Part shown: positions 1-6,816 of the stretch, piece after piece | Position numbering within the stretch: position 1 is the stretch's first letter | How the letters are laid out: the number at the start of each line of letters is the position of its first letter | Assembly (NCBI GenBank): GCA_028700615.1 | Contig: JAQVSH010000046.1 | Coordinates: forward strand, 1-10,698 | DNA from: Bacteroidales bacterium | Lineage (GTDB): Bacteria > Bacteroidota > Bacteroidia > Bacteroidales > UBA4181 | DNA length: 10,698 nucleotides | Direction of reading: 5' to 3' | The notes under the pieces: generated by a model | Told to the model about the DNA's origin: nothing | What the model saw: the letters and a program-made list of their open reading frames with translations, nothing else | Database searches by the model: none | Translations under genes and position numbers: made by a program

Positions 1-651
1 AGGTATGGGAAGGAAGATACTATGGTGGTGTGCCGTTCCAATAAACGGGCCAACCGTTATAATCAGGGGATCCGGAGCCGGGTGCTGTGTATGGAGGAAG
101 AGTTTTCTTCCGGGGATTATATTATGGTGGTGAAAAATAATTATCATTGGGTTGCCGAGAATGATCGGCTGGATTTTCTGGCTAACGGGGATATTGCCCG
201 GATTAAGCGAATCGGTCGGTATGAAGAACGGTATGGGTTCCGTTTTTTGCATGCGGATCTTGTGTTGCCTGATTATGGGGATTATGAAGTTTCGGGGATT
301 TTGTTGCTGGATACCGTTGTACAGGAGACTCCTGCTTTGTCTTCAGAGGATAATAAACGGCTGTTTTATGCCGTTGCCGAAGATTATGCTCATATCCGGG
401 TGGCTTCCAAGCGGTGGGCAGCTGTGAGGGAGGATCCTTATTTCAATGCTTTGCAGATAAAATTTGCCTATGCCGTTACGTGTCATAAGTCACAGGGAGG
501 GCAGTGGAAGGCGGTTTTTGTGGATCAGGGATGGTTTAAGGAGGATATGCTCACTTCCGATTATCTACGGTGGATATATACCGCTTTTACCAGGGCGGTT
601 GAAAAGTTATATCTGGTCAATTTTGACGAAAGGTTTATTGAAAATACCTGA
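1..651 (+). CDS. UvrD/RecD-like ATP-dependent DNA helicase, C-terminal part (5' end outside window)
   Basis: The frame is open from the first base and ends in TGA at 649-651, giving 216 visible residues. The ATG at 22 is internal, because the preceding codons read on without a stop. Near the C-terminus is a UvrD_C_2-like module. A helicase motif with core VTCHKSQGGQW starts at about 475, and YTAFTRAVEKLYLV (from about 577) matches superfamily 1 motif VI with its arginine finger. Members of this family couple ATP hydrolysis to DNA strand separation. The Walker A and B motifs (motifs I and II) would lie in the missing N-terminal half, so activity cannot be judged here. The layout resembles the roughly 450-500 residue RecD-like ATPases common in Bacteroidota. 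The gene converges on trmD with a single base between stop codons, and I see no terminator hairpin between them. The helicase call is secure; the exact subfamily is inferred. Confidence 0.82.
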   Translation, partial: RYGKEDTMVVCRSNKRANRYNQGIRSRVLCMEEEFSSGDYIMVVKNNYHWVAENDRLDFLANGDIARIKRIGRYEERYGFRFLHADLVLPDYGDYEVSGILLLDTVVQETPALSSEDNKRLFYAVAEDYAHIRVASKRWAAVREDPYFNALQIKFAYAVTCHKSQGGQWKAVFVDQGWFKEDMLTSDYLRWIYTAFTRAVEKLYLVNFDERFIENT

Positions 652-652
652 T

Positions 653-1327
653 TTATTCAAGAAGATCGGGGCGAAGCCGGCGGGTGCGTTCCACAGATTG
701 TTCAAATTTCCATTGATCAATGGCTGCGGGGTTACCGCTTAAAAGAATTTCAGGCACTTTCCAGCCGTTGAATTCGGCAGGCCGGGTGTATACCGGAGGG
801 GAGAGAAGGTCATCCTGAAAGGAGTCGGAGAGGGCGGAGGATTCATCGCCGAGGGCTCCGGGAATCAGTCTGACCAGTGCGTCTGTGATGACGGCGGCCG
901 GGATTTCTCCTCCCGAAAGGACGTAGTTTCCTATGGAGATTTCTTTGGTGATAAGGTGTTCCCGGATACGGTGGTCTATGCCTTTATAATGTCCGCAGAG
1001 GATGATGATGTTGTTAAGGGTGGAAAGTTTGTTGGCTTCTTGTTGGTTCAGAAGTGTTCCGTCAGGAGAGGTATAGATGATTTCATCATAGGTTCTTTCT
1101 GACTGGAGGATGCGGATGATTTTATAGACCGGTTCAATCCGGATGACCATGCCCGCTTCTCCGCTGAAAGCGTAGTCGTCTACTCTGCGATGTTTGTCTT
1201 CGGAGTAATCCCGCAGATTGTGAAGTTTTATTTCGACAAGGTTATTGTCGATAGCCCGTTTAATGATGGAGTGCGCAAAAGCGCTCTCCATCAGTTCGGG
1301 CAGTACAGAGATAATATCAATCCGCAT
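653..1327 (-). CDS. trmD: tRNA (guanine-N1)-methyltransferase TrmD
   Basis: The product (224 residues) methylates N1 of G37 next to the anticodon in tRNAs reading CUN, CCN and CGG codons, using S-adenosylmethionine, and so prevents +1 frameshifts. The start MRIDIISVLPEL is typical of TrmD. The SPOUT trefoil-knot segments are visible: CGHYKGIDHR (111-120), ISIGNYVLSGGE (130-141), and a C-terminal tRNA-binding part with ALSDSF (165-170), VYTRPAEFNGWKVPEILLSG (179-198) and RTRRLRPDLLE. The glycine-rich loop near 55-60 reads FSGEAGMV, a little degenerate against the GGG-type loop of many homologues. It is the last gene of the minus-strand aromatic operon, starting 12 bases after the stop of the beta-propeller gene. 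Its link to aromatic synthesis is probably transcriptional only. The identification is firm. Confidence 0.95.
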   Translation of the reverse strand: MRIDIISVLPELMESAFAHSIIKRAIDNNLVEIKLHNLRDYSEDKHRRVDDYAFSGEAGMVIRIEPVYKIIRILQSERTYDEIIYTSPDGTLLNQQEANKLSTLNNIIILCGHYKGIDHRIREHLITKEISIGNYVLSGGEIPAAVITDALVRLIPGALGDESSALSDSFQDDLLSPPVYTRPAEFNGWKVPEILLSGNPAAIDQWKFEQSVERTRRLRPDLLE

Positions 1328-1339
1328 GGGTTGATGTCT

Positions 1340-2248
1340 TTATTTTTTAAGCTGGTAGCTTACAAATGCAAGTTTTTTGCTGTCAGGCGCCCAAGAGTTT
1401 ACGTTGAGCGTTCCCTGTCCTCCAAAAAGTTTGACCAGGGTGGTTGCTTTTCCTCCCTGGGAGCTCATCAGGCGGATTTCAACGTTTTTATTGGCGGGGT
1501 GGCTTCCGGGAGGTACTTCGTCTTTGTTGTAAGCTATAAAGGATACCAGTTTTCCGTCGGGGGAAACGTGGGGGAACCAGTTGTTGGAATCATCTATGCT
1601 CATTTGTTTCTGATCGCTTCCGTCCAGGTTCATCCTCCATGCCTGCATATTGCCGCTGCGTACGGGACAAAACCAGATGTGTTTTCCGTTGGGGGCATAT
1701 TCCGGCCCGTCATCCAGGCCTTCGGCGTCCGTGAGACGGATTTCTTCTCCGCCTTCGGTCGGAATAATATATACGTCATAGTTTCCATTACGGTCGGCGC
1801 AGTAACTGAGGGTTTTCCCATCTGTGGAAATGCCGTGAAGATAACTGGGGGCTTTAGGGGTGATCAGTTTGGCTTCTCCTCCGGTGAACGGGACGGTGAA
1901 GACCTGTGACTGTCCTTTGGTCTGGTCGCTGATGGCAAAGAAAGTTCCGTCAAATGACAGTACGTGGTCATTGTTGAGTTTTTTGGCTGAACCGGTGGGA
2001 ATTAATTCGGGATTGCCTCCCTGTACCGGTATTTTATATAAGAGTCCTTTACTATTGTAAATGAGATATTTACCGTCAGGCGTCCAGTTTGGGGCTTCGA
2101 TCAAATAGTCAAATTCTTTTACAAGAGTTCTTTCTCCGGTTTTTACGTCAACGATTTCAAGCCGGCTGATGACTTCGGGGCTGTTTTGCGCCTGAATTTG
2201 CAGTGTCATGCAAAACAGAATGGTCAGGATGCAAAGTGAAGGTTTCAT
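1340..2248 (-). CDS. Secreted TolB-like beta-propeller (PD40 repeat) protein
   Basis: A 302-residue protein with an N-terminal signal peptide: MKPS, a hydrophobic stretch, then a likely cleavage after QIQA near residue 20. It should therefore act in the periplasm or outside the cell. The rest consists of repeated PD40/WD40-like blades with the motif (S/A/T)PDGK: WTPDGKYLIY (about 55-64), a FDGTFFAISD blade, STDGKTLSYCADRNGNYDVY, YAPNGKHIWF, VSPDGKLVSF and APDSKKLAFVSY. That is about six blades, as in the TolB C-terminal propeller and related Bacteroidota proteins. There is no TolB N-terminal domain, no peptidase domain and no catalytic residue I can point to, so it may be a binding protein; the ligand is unknown. 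It lies 44 bases after tyrA and 12 bases before trmD, and the first of these gaps may hold its own promoter. Fold call good, function unknown. Confidence 0.8.
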   Translation of the reverse strand: MKPSLCILTILFCMTLQIQAQNSPEVISRLEIVDVKTGERTLVKEFDYLIEAPNWTPDGKYLIYNSKGLLYKIPVQGGNPELIPTGSAKKLNNDHVLSFDGTFFAISDQTKGQSQVFTVPFTGGEAKLITPKAPSYLHGISTDGKTLSYCADRNGNYDVYIIPTEGGEEIRLTDAEGLDDGPEYAPNGKHIWFCPVRSGNMQAWRMNLDGSDQKQMSIDDSNNWFPHVSPDGKLVSFIAYNKDEVPPGSHPANKNVEIRLMSSQGGKATTLVKLFGGQGTLNVNSWAPDSKKLAFVSYQLKK

Positions 2249-2287
2249 GAGAATGTTTTTGTTTGTTGGATGAGTAGATTATTTTTC

Positions 2288-2295
2288 CAAATTTA
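2288..2295 (-). promoter_or_regulatory. Possible internal -7 promoter element before the TolB-like gene
   Basis: The minus strand reads TAAATTTG, a match to the Bacteroidota -7 consensus TAnnTTTG. It straddles the tyrA stop codon and lies 39 bases before the TolB-like start codon, in the longest gap inside the operon. No convincing TTTG -33 box is seen at the expected distance, and the element is AT-rich enough to arise by chance. If real, it would let the TolB-like gene and trmD be transcribed when the attenuator shuts the aromatic genes off. Confidence 0.3.
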
Positions 2296-3075
2296 ACACG
2301 TTTCTCTGAGATTATGCCTGATTTGTTGAAAATAGGCATGAAGTCCCTTCTGGTCTTTTTCTTTGATCATGTTTTTCAGGTTCACCAGGGCTTGTTCGAT
2401 GTTTTCAAGCTGGGGAAGGGTATAGGGGTTTAGAAGGATCTCGGACAATAGATAGTTATCTTCCGACATCAGGCCTTTGGCGGTTTCCATATGTTTTTTG
2501 AATGTTGTCCCCGGCGCTTCCTGGGGTTTCATGCACGCGGCAAAAACCAGGGAAGAGGTGAAGGGGATGGAGAGGCTGTAGGCTGTAGTCTGGTCGTGCT
2601 GGTCAAAGGTGTATTCATGGAGTTGAAGTTTTAGCGCTCCGTAAAAATCACGAAAAAAAGATTTTCCTTTCTCATCGCTTTCGCTGATGATGACGGCGCT
2701 TTGTGAACTGAGTTCTTTGAGGTTGGCAAAGGTGGGCCCAAACATAGGGTGAGTGGATACGAAGGGACGCCCGGTTTTTTTGTAGTATTCGGGGAGTCCG
2801 GTTTTGACCGAGGTGATATCAGAAATCATGCAAGTCTCGGGAATCCAGGGGAGAACGTCCTCAAAGGCTCTAAGGGTGTGCTGTAAACTTACGCAGTTAA
2901 TAAGCATTTCCGGCTGGAACGCCTCGATTTGTTCGTAATTCACGAATCTTCTGGTATGAAAAAGGTATCTGAGTCTGGTCTTATCGGTGTCAAAGACGGC
3001 TACATCGTGTTCCAGACAGAGGGATTCTACGAAAAAGGAGCCCATATTTCCGGCTCCGAGGATAAGAATTTTCAT
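2293..3075 (-). CDS. tyrA: Prephenate dehydrogenase (tyrosine branch)
   Basis: The 260-residue product should oxidise and decarboxylate prephenate to 4-hydroxyphenylpyruvate with NAD(P)+, the committed step to tyrosine. The N-terminus is a Rossmann fold with GAGNMG at 7-12 and an acidic residue ending strand 2 (VFDTD, 27-31). Further family features are DITSVKTG (86-93) and STHPMFGP (107-114); the latter carries the conserved histidine H109 of the HPM(F/A)G motif. The C-terminal half is the usual helical dimerisation domain. There is no fused chorismate mutase and no C-terminal ACT domain, so feedback control is not evident in this protein. Chorismate mutase is supplied by the fusion gene upstream in the same operon. 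The gene starts 17 bases after the aroC stop. Arogenate use cannot be excluded from sequence. Confidence 0.9.
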   Translation of the reverse strand: MKILILGAGNMGSFFVESLCLEHDVAVFDTDKTRLRYLFHTRRFVNYEQIEAFQPEMLINCVSLQHTLRAFEDVLPWIPETCMISDITSVKTGLPEYYKKTGRPFVSTHPMFGPTFANLKELSSQSAVIISESDEKGKSFFRDFYGALKLQLHEYTFDQHDQTTAYSLSIPFTSSLVFAACMKPQEAPGTTFKKHMETAKGLMSEDNYLLSEILLNPYTLPQLENIEQALVNLKNMIKEKDQKGLHAYFQQIRHNLRETC

Positions 3076-3092
3076 TTTATGATTTGTTTTTT

Positions 3093-4064
3093 TTAGCAGT
3101 ATAATAGTTTAAAATCAGCCAGGGCAATGGCGGCGGCGGCTTCTATGACCGGAGGTATTCTCAGGGCAATGCAGGCGTCATGTCTTCCCGTGACTTCGAG
3201 TATTTCTGTTTTACCAATCTGAAAATTAAAGGTTTGTTGAGGTATTCCGATAGATGAGGTGGGTTTGATGGCTACACGGAAAATCAGATCGTTGCCATTG
3301 CTGATGCCTCCGTTGATGCCTCCTGCATTTTGTGTTACGGTTTTGCCTTCGGCATTGAGTATCCTGTCGTTGTGTTCGCTGCCTTTCATCCGGGCTGCGG
3401 CAAATCCGGATCCGAATTCTACTCCTTTGATGGCAGGAATGGCAAAAAGAATGTGGGCAAGATTTGATTCTATGCTGTCAAAGAAGGGTTCTCCCCATCC
3501 GGCAGGCACTCCGGTGATCCAGCATTCTACAATGCCTCCCAGGGAGTCTTTGTCTGCGATGGCTTCCTCAAGGATTTTATTCCATTCAGTCTTTCCTCCG
3601 ATTTCCAGAATACTGCTTTGAATGTTAGTCGGAGCCAGAATTTTTTTGGCGATGACTCCGGCGGCAACAAGCGTCAGGGTGATACGTCCGGAAAAATGTC
3701 CTCCTCCTCTGGGGTCGTTGAAACCTTTAAATTTCTGGTTCCCGGTAAAATCGGCATGACCCGGTCTTGGCGTGGAAACAAATCTGGAGTAGTCTTCGGA
3801 GTGGGTATTCTGATTTTGGAATAAAATGGTAAGGGGTGCCCCTGTGGTGTATCCCTGAAAAATCCCGCTGGCCAGTATGGGGCGGTCTTCTTCAATCCGG
3901 GGAGTGGTCCCTGTCACTCCGCTTTTTCTGCGTTGAAGGTCTGCGGTGAAGTCTTCTTCAGTTAAGGGAATCCCGGGAGGACACCCGTCAATGATGATGC
4001 CAATCGTGGAACCGTGAGATTCGCCGAAAAGGCTGACACGGAAGATTCGTCCAAAGGTATTCAT
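3093..4064 (-). CDS. aroC: Chorismate synthase
   Basis: This enzyme uses reduced FMN to convert 5-enolpyruvylshikimate-3-phosphate to chorismate by 1,4-elimination of phosphate. All three family signatures are visible: FGESHGSTIGIIIDGCPPG (13-31, catalytic H17), RPGHADF (100-106, H103) with DPRGGGHFSGR (117-127), and the C-terminal GRHDACI (293-299). EFGSGFAAARMKGSEHND (216-233) is the FMN and substrate-binding region. At 323 residues it is shorter than the usual 350-360. The missing part is in the middle, after the KKIL segment near 140-165, where longer homologues carry an extra loop with an RCPD motif. I believe this compact form is normal for Bacteroidales and do not read it as damage, since all active-site segments remain. 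It starts 3 bases after the aroD stop, implying tight co-translation. Confidence 0.96.
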   Translation of the reverse strand: MNTFGRIFRVSLFGESHGSTIGIIIDGCPPGIPLTEEDFTADLQRRKSGVTGTTPRIEEDRPILASGIFQGYTTGAPLTILFQNQNTHSEDYSRFVSTPRPGHADFTGNQKFKGFNDPRGGGHFSGRITLTLVAAGVIAKKILAPTNIQSSILEIGGKTEWNKILEEAIADKDSLGGIVECWITGVPAGWGEPFFDSIESNLAHILFAIPAIKGVEFGSGFAAARMKGSEHNDRILNAEGKTVTQNAGGINGGISNGNDLIFRVAIKPTSSIGIPQQTFNFQIGKTEILEVTGRHDACIALRIPPVIEAAAAIALADFKLLYC

Positions 4065-4067
4065 GAT

Positions 4068-4697
4068 TTATAATTTACTGTAGATGTTTATCAGGTCATG
4101 GTATGCGATCTGACCGGGAGCAATTGCTTTGTCGTCAGAGGCCGATGCGTATGTAAACGGGGCTCCCAGCAGAGGGGCCGCGATCCGGGTGATTTTACCC
4201 TTTTCTCCCATTCCGAAAGCAATGAGATCTTGATGACGTTCGTACAATCCCATAATTTTGGCGGCATCCCCGGAGTTTTGAACCGTGGGAACTATTTTTA
4301 CCAGGTCTGCCCCCATTTTGCGGCTGTCTGTGATGAGTTTGTCCAGCCATTGAACCTCAGGGGTTTTTTCAAAGTCATGCCAGGATATGATGACTTTGCA
4401 GCGCTCTTTCCGGGCCAGTTCGATCAGGTCTTTTTTAAATTCCGGACTGCTTTCGTATTCCAGGTCAATCCAGGAGGCTCCCGCCCGAATGGAGGCTGCG
4501 AGTTGTACGGTCCTTTCCCGTTCATTGTATTTTCCGGGCCTGCAGGTGGCAATCCAGGGATTGGAGGTTTGTCCTATGAGGGCAATCTGTTCGGGATCGA
4601 AATGAAAAAGATCCAGGCGGATTTCTACCATAGGGTATTCTGCGGCTTTGTGGAGGCAGGTAAGCAGGTCGGTGTTTGCAAGACTGACGCAGATCAT
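4068..4697 (-). CDS. aroD: Type I 3-dehydroquinate dehydratase
   Basis: The 209-residue TIM-barrel enzyme dehydrates 3-dehydroquinate to 3-dehydroshikimate through a Schiff base. Every active-site element of the class I family is present: EIRLD (25-29, E25 and R27), the arginine of ATCRPG (R53), SWHDF (105-109, general base H107), VKIVP (133-137, Schiff-base lysine K134), KITRI (168-172, R171) and APGQI (193-197, Q196). It is slightly shorter than the E. coli enzyme (about 250 residues), as is common for Bacteroidota and Firmicutes versions. Its ATG overlaps the aroB stop in an ATGA tetranucleotide (4694-4697), the classic arrangement for translational coupling. It acts directly after AroB in the pathway, matching gene order. 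Confidence 0.95.
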   Translation of the reverse strand: MICVSLANTDLLTCLHKAAEYPMVEIRLDLFHFDPEQIALIGQTSNPWIATCRPGKYNERERTVQLAASIRAGASWIDLEYESSPEFKKDLIELARKERCKVIISWHDFEKTPEVQWLDKLITDSRKMGADLVKIVPTVQNSGDAAKIMGLYERHQDLIAFGMGEKGKITRIAAPLLGAPFTYASASDDKAIAPGQIAYHDLINIYSKL

Positions 4698-5728
4698 GAT
4701 TGTACTATTTGCAGAATTTCATCAGGATGAAAGTCTTTTATGGTGGCTTTTCCTAAGTCTTCAAGAAGAATAAGGTGAAGGGTTTGTCCTTCTCTTTTTT
4801 TGTCTTTTTGTAATGCGTTGCATAGTTGAACCGGATCAATCCGGGTTGCAGAAGGGAGTCCGAAGGATAAGATCAACCGTTCCATTCTTTTGGTTTTTTC
4901 TCCGGAGAGCAGCCCTGTTTTTTCCGAAATTTTTGCGGCAAGGTGCATCCCGATGGAGACGGCTTCTCCGTGGGTGTATTCTCTGGTCAGTTTTTCAATG
5001 GCATGGCCGAAGGTGTGTCCGAAATTCAGCAACCGTCTTTCTCCTTTTTCTTTTTCATCTCTGGTCACAATGTCCGCTTTGATTTGAACCGTGGCCTGAA
5101 GGATATGCCGGAGGGTTTCAGGGTCCTGTTCAAGGGCTTTCCCGGTGTTTTCTTCAAGATACTGAACAAATTCCGGATCGCGGATCAGAGCGGATTTGAT
5201 CACTTCTGCAAATCCCTGGCGAAATTCACGTTCGGGAAGGGTTTTAAACAGGGATGGGTCGCAAAGGACGAAGCGGGGCTGTGTGAAGGTCCCGATCATG
5301 TTTTTATATCCTTCAAAATTAATCCCGTTTTTGCCTCCGACACTGGCATCTGTCTGGGAAAGCAGGCTGGTGGAAACAAATCCGAAGGGAATGCCCCTCA
5401 TATAGGTGGATGCTGCGTATCCGGCCACATCACAGACAATGCCCCCTCCGAATCCGAGAATAAAACTGCTCCGGTCGGCTCCGGCCTGGAGTAGTTCGTG
5501 ATAGATCTTCTCCAGGGTTTTCATCGTTTTGTTTTCTTCTCCTGTTCCAATGACGATCAGAGGGTATTGGGAAAGGATGTGTCCGTAATGCCGGAGAAGG
5601 TTTTCATCGGTGATGACGATGATTTTTTTGTCTTTGGGCAGATCATCGTTCAGGAAGCGGAGGGTGTCTCCGATACGGATTACCGATTCTGTCCCTGAGG
5701 AAGTGGTGATCTTAATTGACTTTGTCAT
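4694..5728 (-). CDS. aroB: 3-dehydroquinate synthase
   Basis: The 344-residue enzyme cyclises DAHP to 3-dehydroquinate using NAD+ and a divalent metal, usually zinc or cobalt. NAD-binding and phosphate-binding segments are clear: GTGEENKTM (61-69), GFGGGIVCDVAGYAASTYMRG (92-112) and STSLLSQTDASVGGKNGIN (119-137). The metal ligands are expected at E175 (GFAEVIK), in NFGHTFGHAIE (235-245; H242 most likely) and at H253 (YTHGEAVSIGM). It takes the product of the DAHP synthase encoded immediately upstream, and its product goes to AroD encoded immediately downstream. The chosen ATG at 5728 places the start inside the end of the upstream fusion gene, a 17-base overlap; the N-terminus MTKSIKITTSSG is reasonable for the family and no better start follows. 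Confidence 0.95.
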   Translation of the reverse strand: MTKSIKITTSSGTESVIRIGDTLRFLNDDLPKDKKIIVITDENLLRHYGHILSQYPLIVIGTGEENKTMKTLEKIYHELLQAGADRSSFILGFGGGIVCDVAGYAASTYMRGIPFGFVSTSLLSQTDASVGGKNGINFEGYKNMIGTFTQPRFVLCDPSLFKTLPEREFRQGFAEVIKSALIRDPEFVQYLEENTGKALEQDPETLRHILQATVQIKADIVTRDEKEKGERRLLNFGHTFGHAIEKLTREYTHGEAVSIGMHLAAKISEKTGLLSGEKTKRMERLILSFGLPSATRIDPVQLCNALQKDKKREGQTLHLILLEDLGKATIKDFHPDEILQIVQS

Positions 5729-6806
5729 CGCTGTTCATGATGCGGGTTTGACGATTGATCGATTCCTGGTGGATTGCGGAGAATATTTTGGTGACAAATT
5801 CTTCGCTAAGTCCTTTTGAAAGACCGGTGTTGGTTCGTTGTGTAACGATTTCGTCCCAGCGGGAGGTTTGCAAGATAGTGATATTATTTTGTTTTTTAAA
5901 GGTACCAATCTGGTCTGAAATTCTCATACGTTTGTCAAAGATTTCGAGTAATTCCTGGTCGTATTTATCAATTTCTTCGCGCATTTCTTCGAGCGTGATG
6001 GCTTGCTGGTCGCTGGCTTTGGGCTGGCGGAGAATGAGTTTGTCGAGAATATATTTCAAGTGTTCAGGAGTGACCTGCTGGTCTTTATCGCTCCATGCAT
6101 TTTCAGGATCGCAGTGGGATTCAATCATGAGTCCGTCATATTGAAGATCCATGGCTCTTTGGCTAAGATCCATGATGAATTCGCGCTTGCCGGCCATATG
6201 ACTTGGATCTCCGATCAGGGTGATGTTGGGGATTCTTCTTCTGATTTCAATCGGAAGTTGCCAATGCGGATCGTTTCGGTATACGCTTTTTGAATAGGTG
6301 TTGAATCCTCTGTGAATGACCCCGATACGGTCTACTCCGGCAGCCAGAAGCCTTTCAATGCCTCCGATCCAGAGTTCTATATCGGGATTGACGGGGTTTT
6401 TGACCAGTACCGGGATGTCTACCCCTTTGAGCGTATCGGCGATTTCCTGCATGGCAAAGGGGTTGGCAGAGGTGCGGGCTCCGATCCAGAGAATATCTAC
6501 TCCAAATTTCAGGGCTTCGTATACGTGTTTCATGTTGGCTACTTCGGTGGTGGTCAGCATGCCCGTTTCTTCCTTTACGCGTTTTAACCAGGAAAGGCCG
6601 ATGGATCCGATGCCTTCAAATGCATTGGGACGTGTGCGGGGTTTCCATATCCCGGCGCGGTATATTTTGATTCCGATATTTTTAAGTTGATGTGCAGTTT
6701 CCATTACCTGTTCTTCGGTTTCTGCACTGCATGGACCGGCAATGATGACAGGTCTTGGATTTTCATCCGGATTAAAAACAGGTTTGAGGTCGAGGATTGT
6801 TTTCAT
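5712..6806 (-). CDS. Bifunctional DAHP synthase / chorismate mutase (type II, AroQ fold)
   Basis: The 364-residue product joins the first step of the shikimate pathway to the first step of the Phe/Tyr branch. Residues about 1-262 are a DAHP synthase of the KDO8P-synthase-like (type I beta) class: AGPCSAE (23-29, metal ligand C26), KPRTRP (55-60), WIGART (107-112), KNPVNPD (136-142), DPSHMAGKRE (200-209, H203) and ESH (229-231). Residues about 270-355 form an all-helical chorismate mutase with R276, the IDKYDQELLEIFDKRM helix (279-294, R293) and K304. A longer frame reaches back to 6935 but would overlap pheA by 119 bases and start with unrelated sequence. The ATG at 6806, 10 bases after the pheA stop, gives the expected MKTILDLKPVF start. 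In such fusions the mutase domain can act as the allosteric site through prephenate binding; that is family knowledge and not shown here. Confidence 0.95.
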   Translation of the reverse strand: MKTILDLKPVFNPDENPRPVIIAGPCSAETEEQVMETAHQLKNIGIKIYRAGIWKPRTRPNAFEGIGSIGLSWLKRVKEETGMLTTTEVANMKHVYEALKFGVDILWIGARTSANPFAMQEIADTLKGVDIPVLVKNPVNPDIELWIGGIERLLAAGVDRIGVIHRGFNTYSKSVYRNDPHWQLPIEIRRRIPNITLIGDPSHMAGKREFIMDLSQRAMDLQYDGLMIESHCDPENAWSDKDQQVTPEHLKYILDKLILRQPKASDQQAITLEEMREEIDKYDQELLEIFDKRMRISDQIGTFKKQNNITILQTSRWDEIVTQRTNTGLSKGLSEEFVTKIFSAIHQESINRQTRIMNSDDKVN

Positions 6807-6816
6807 TTTCTTGAGT

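Noticed and set aside
1190..1909. 239-codon plus-strand frame opposite trmD and the propeller gene
   Set aside because: It is antisense to two well-supported genes, crosses their boundary, and encodes a composition without recognisable domains; it reflects the codon bias of the opposite strand.
2314..2339. Inverted repeat ATGCCT...AGGCAT near the tyrA 3' end
   Set aside because: Six base pairs around a 14-base loop inside coding sequence with no T-run; likely chance.
3093..4064. Short chorismate synthase as a deletion or pseudogene
   Set aside because: All signature motifs and both catalytic histidines are present; the missing middle loop fits a compact lineage form.
4098..5494. Long plus-strand frames opposite aroD and aroB (4098-4730 and 4943-5494)
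   Set aside because: Both lie fully opposite strongly identified shikimate genes and show no domain, signal or start context of their own.
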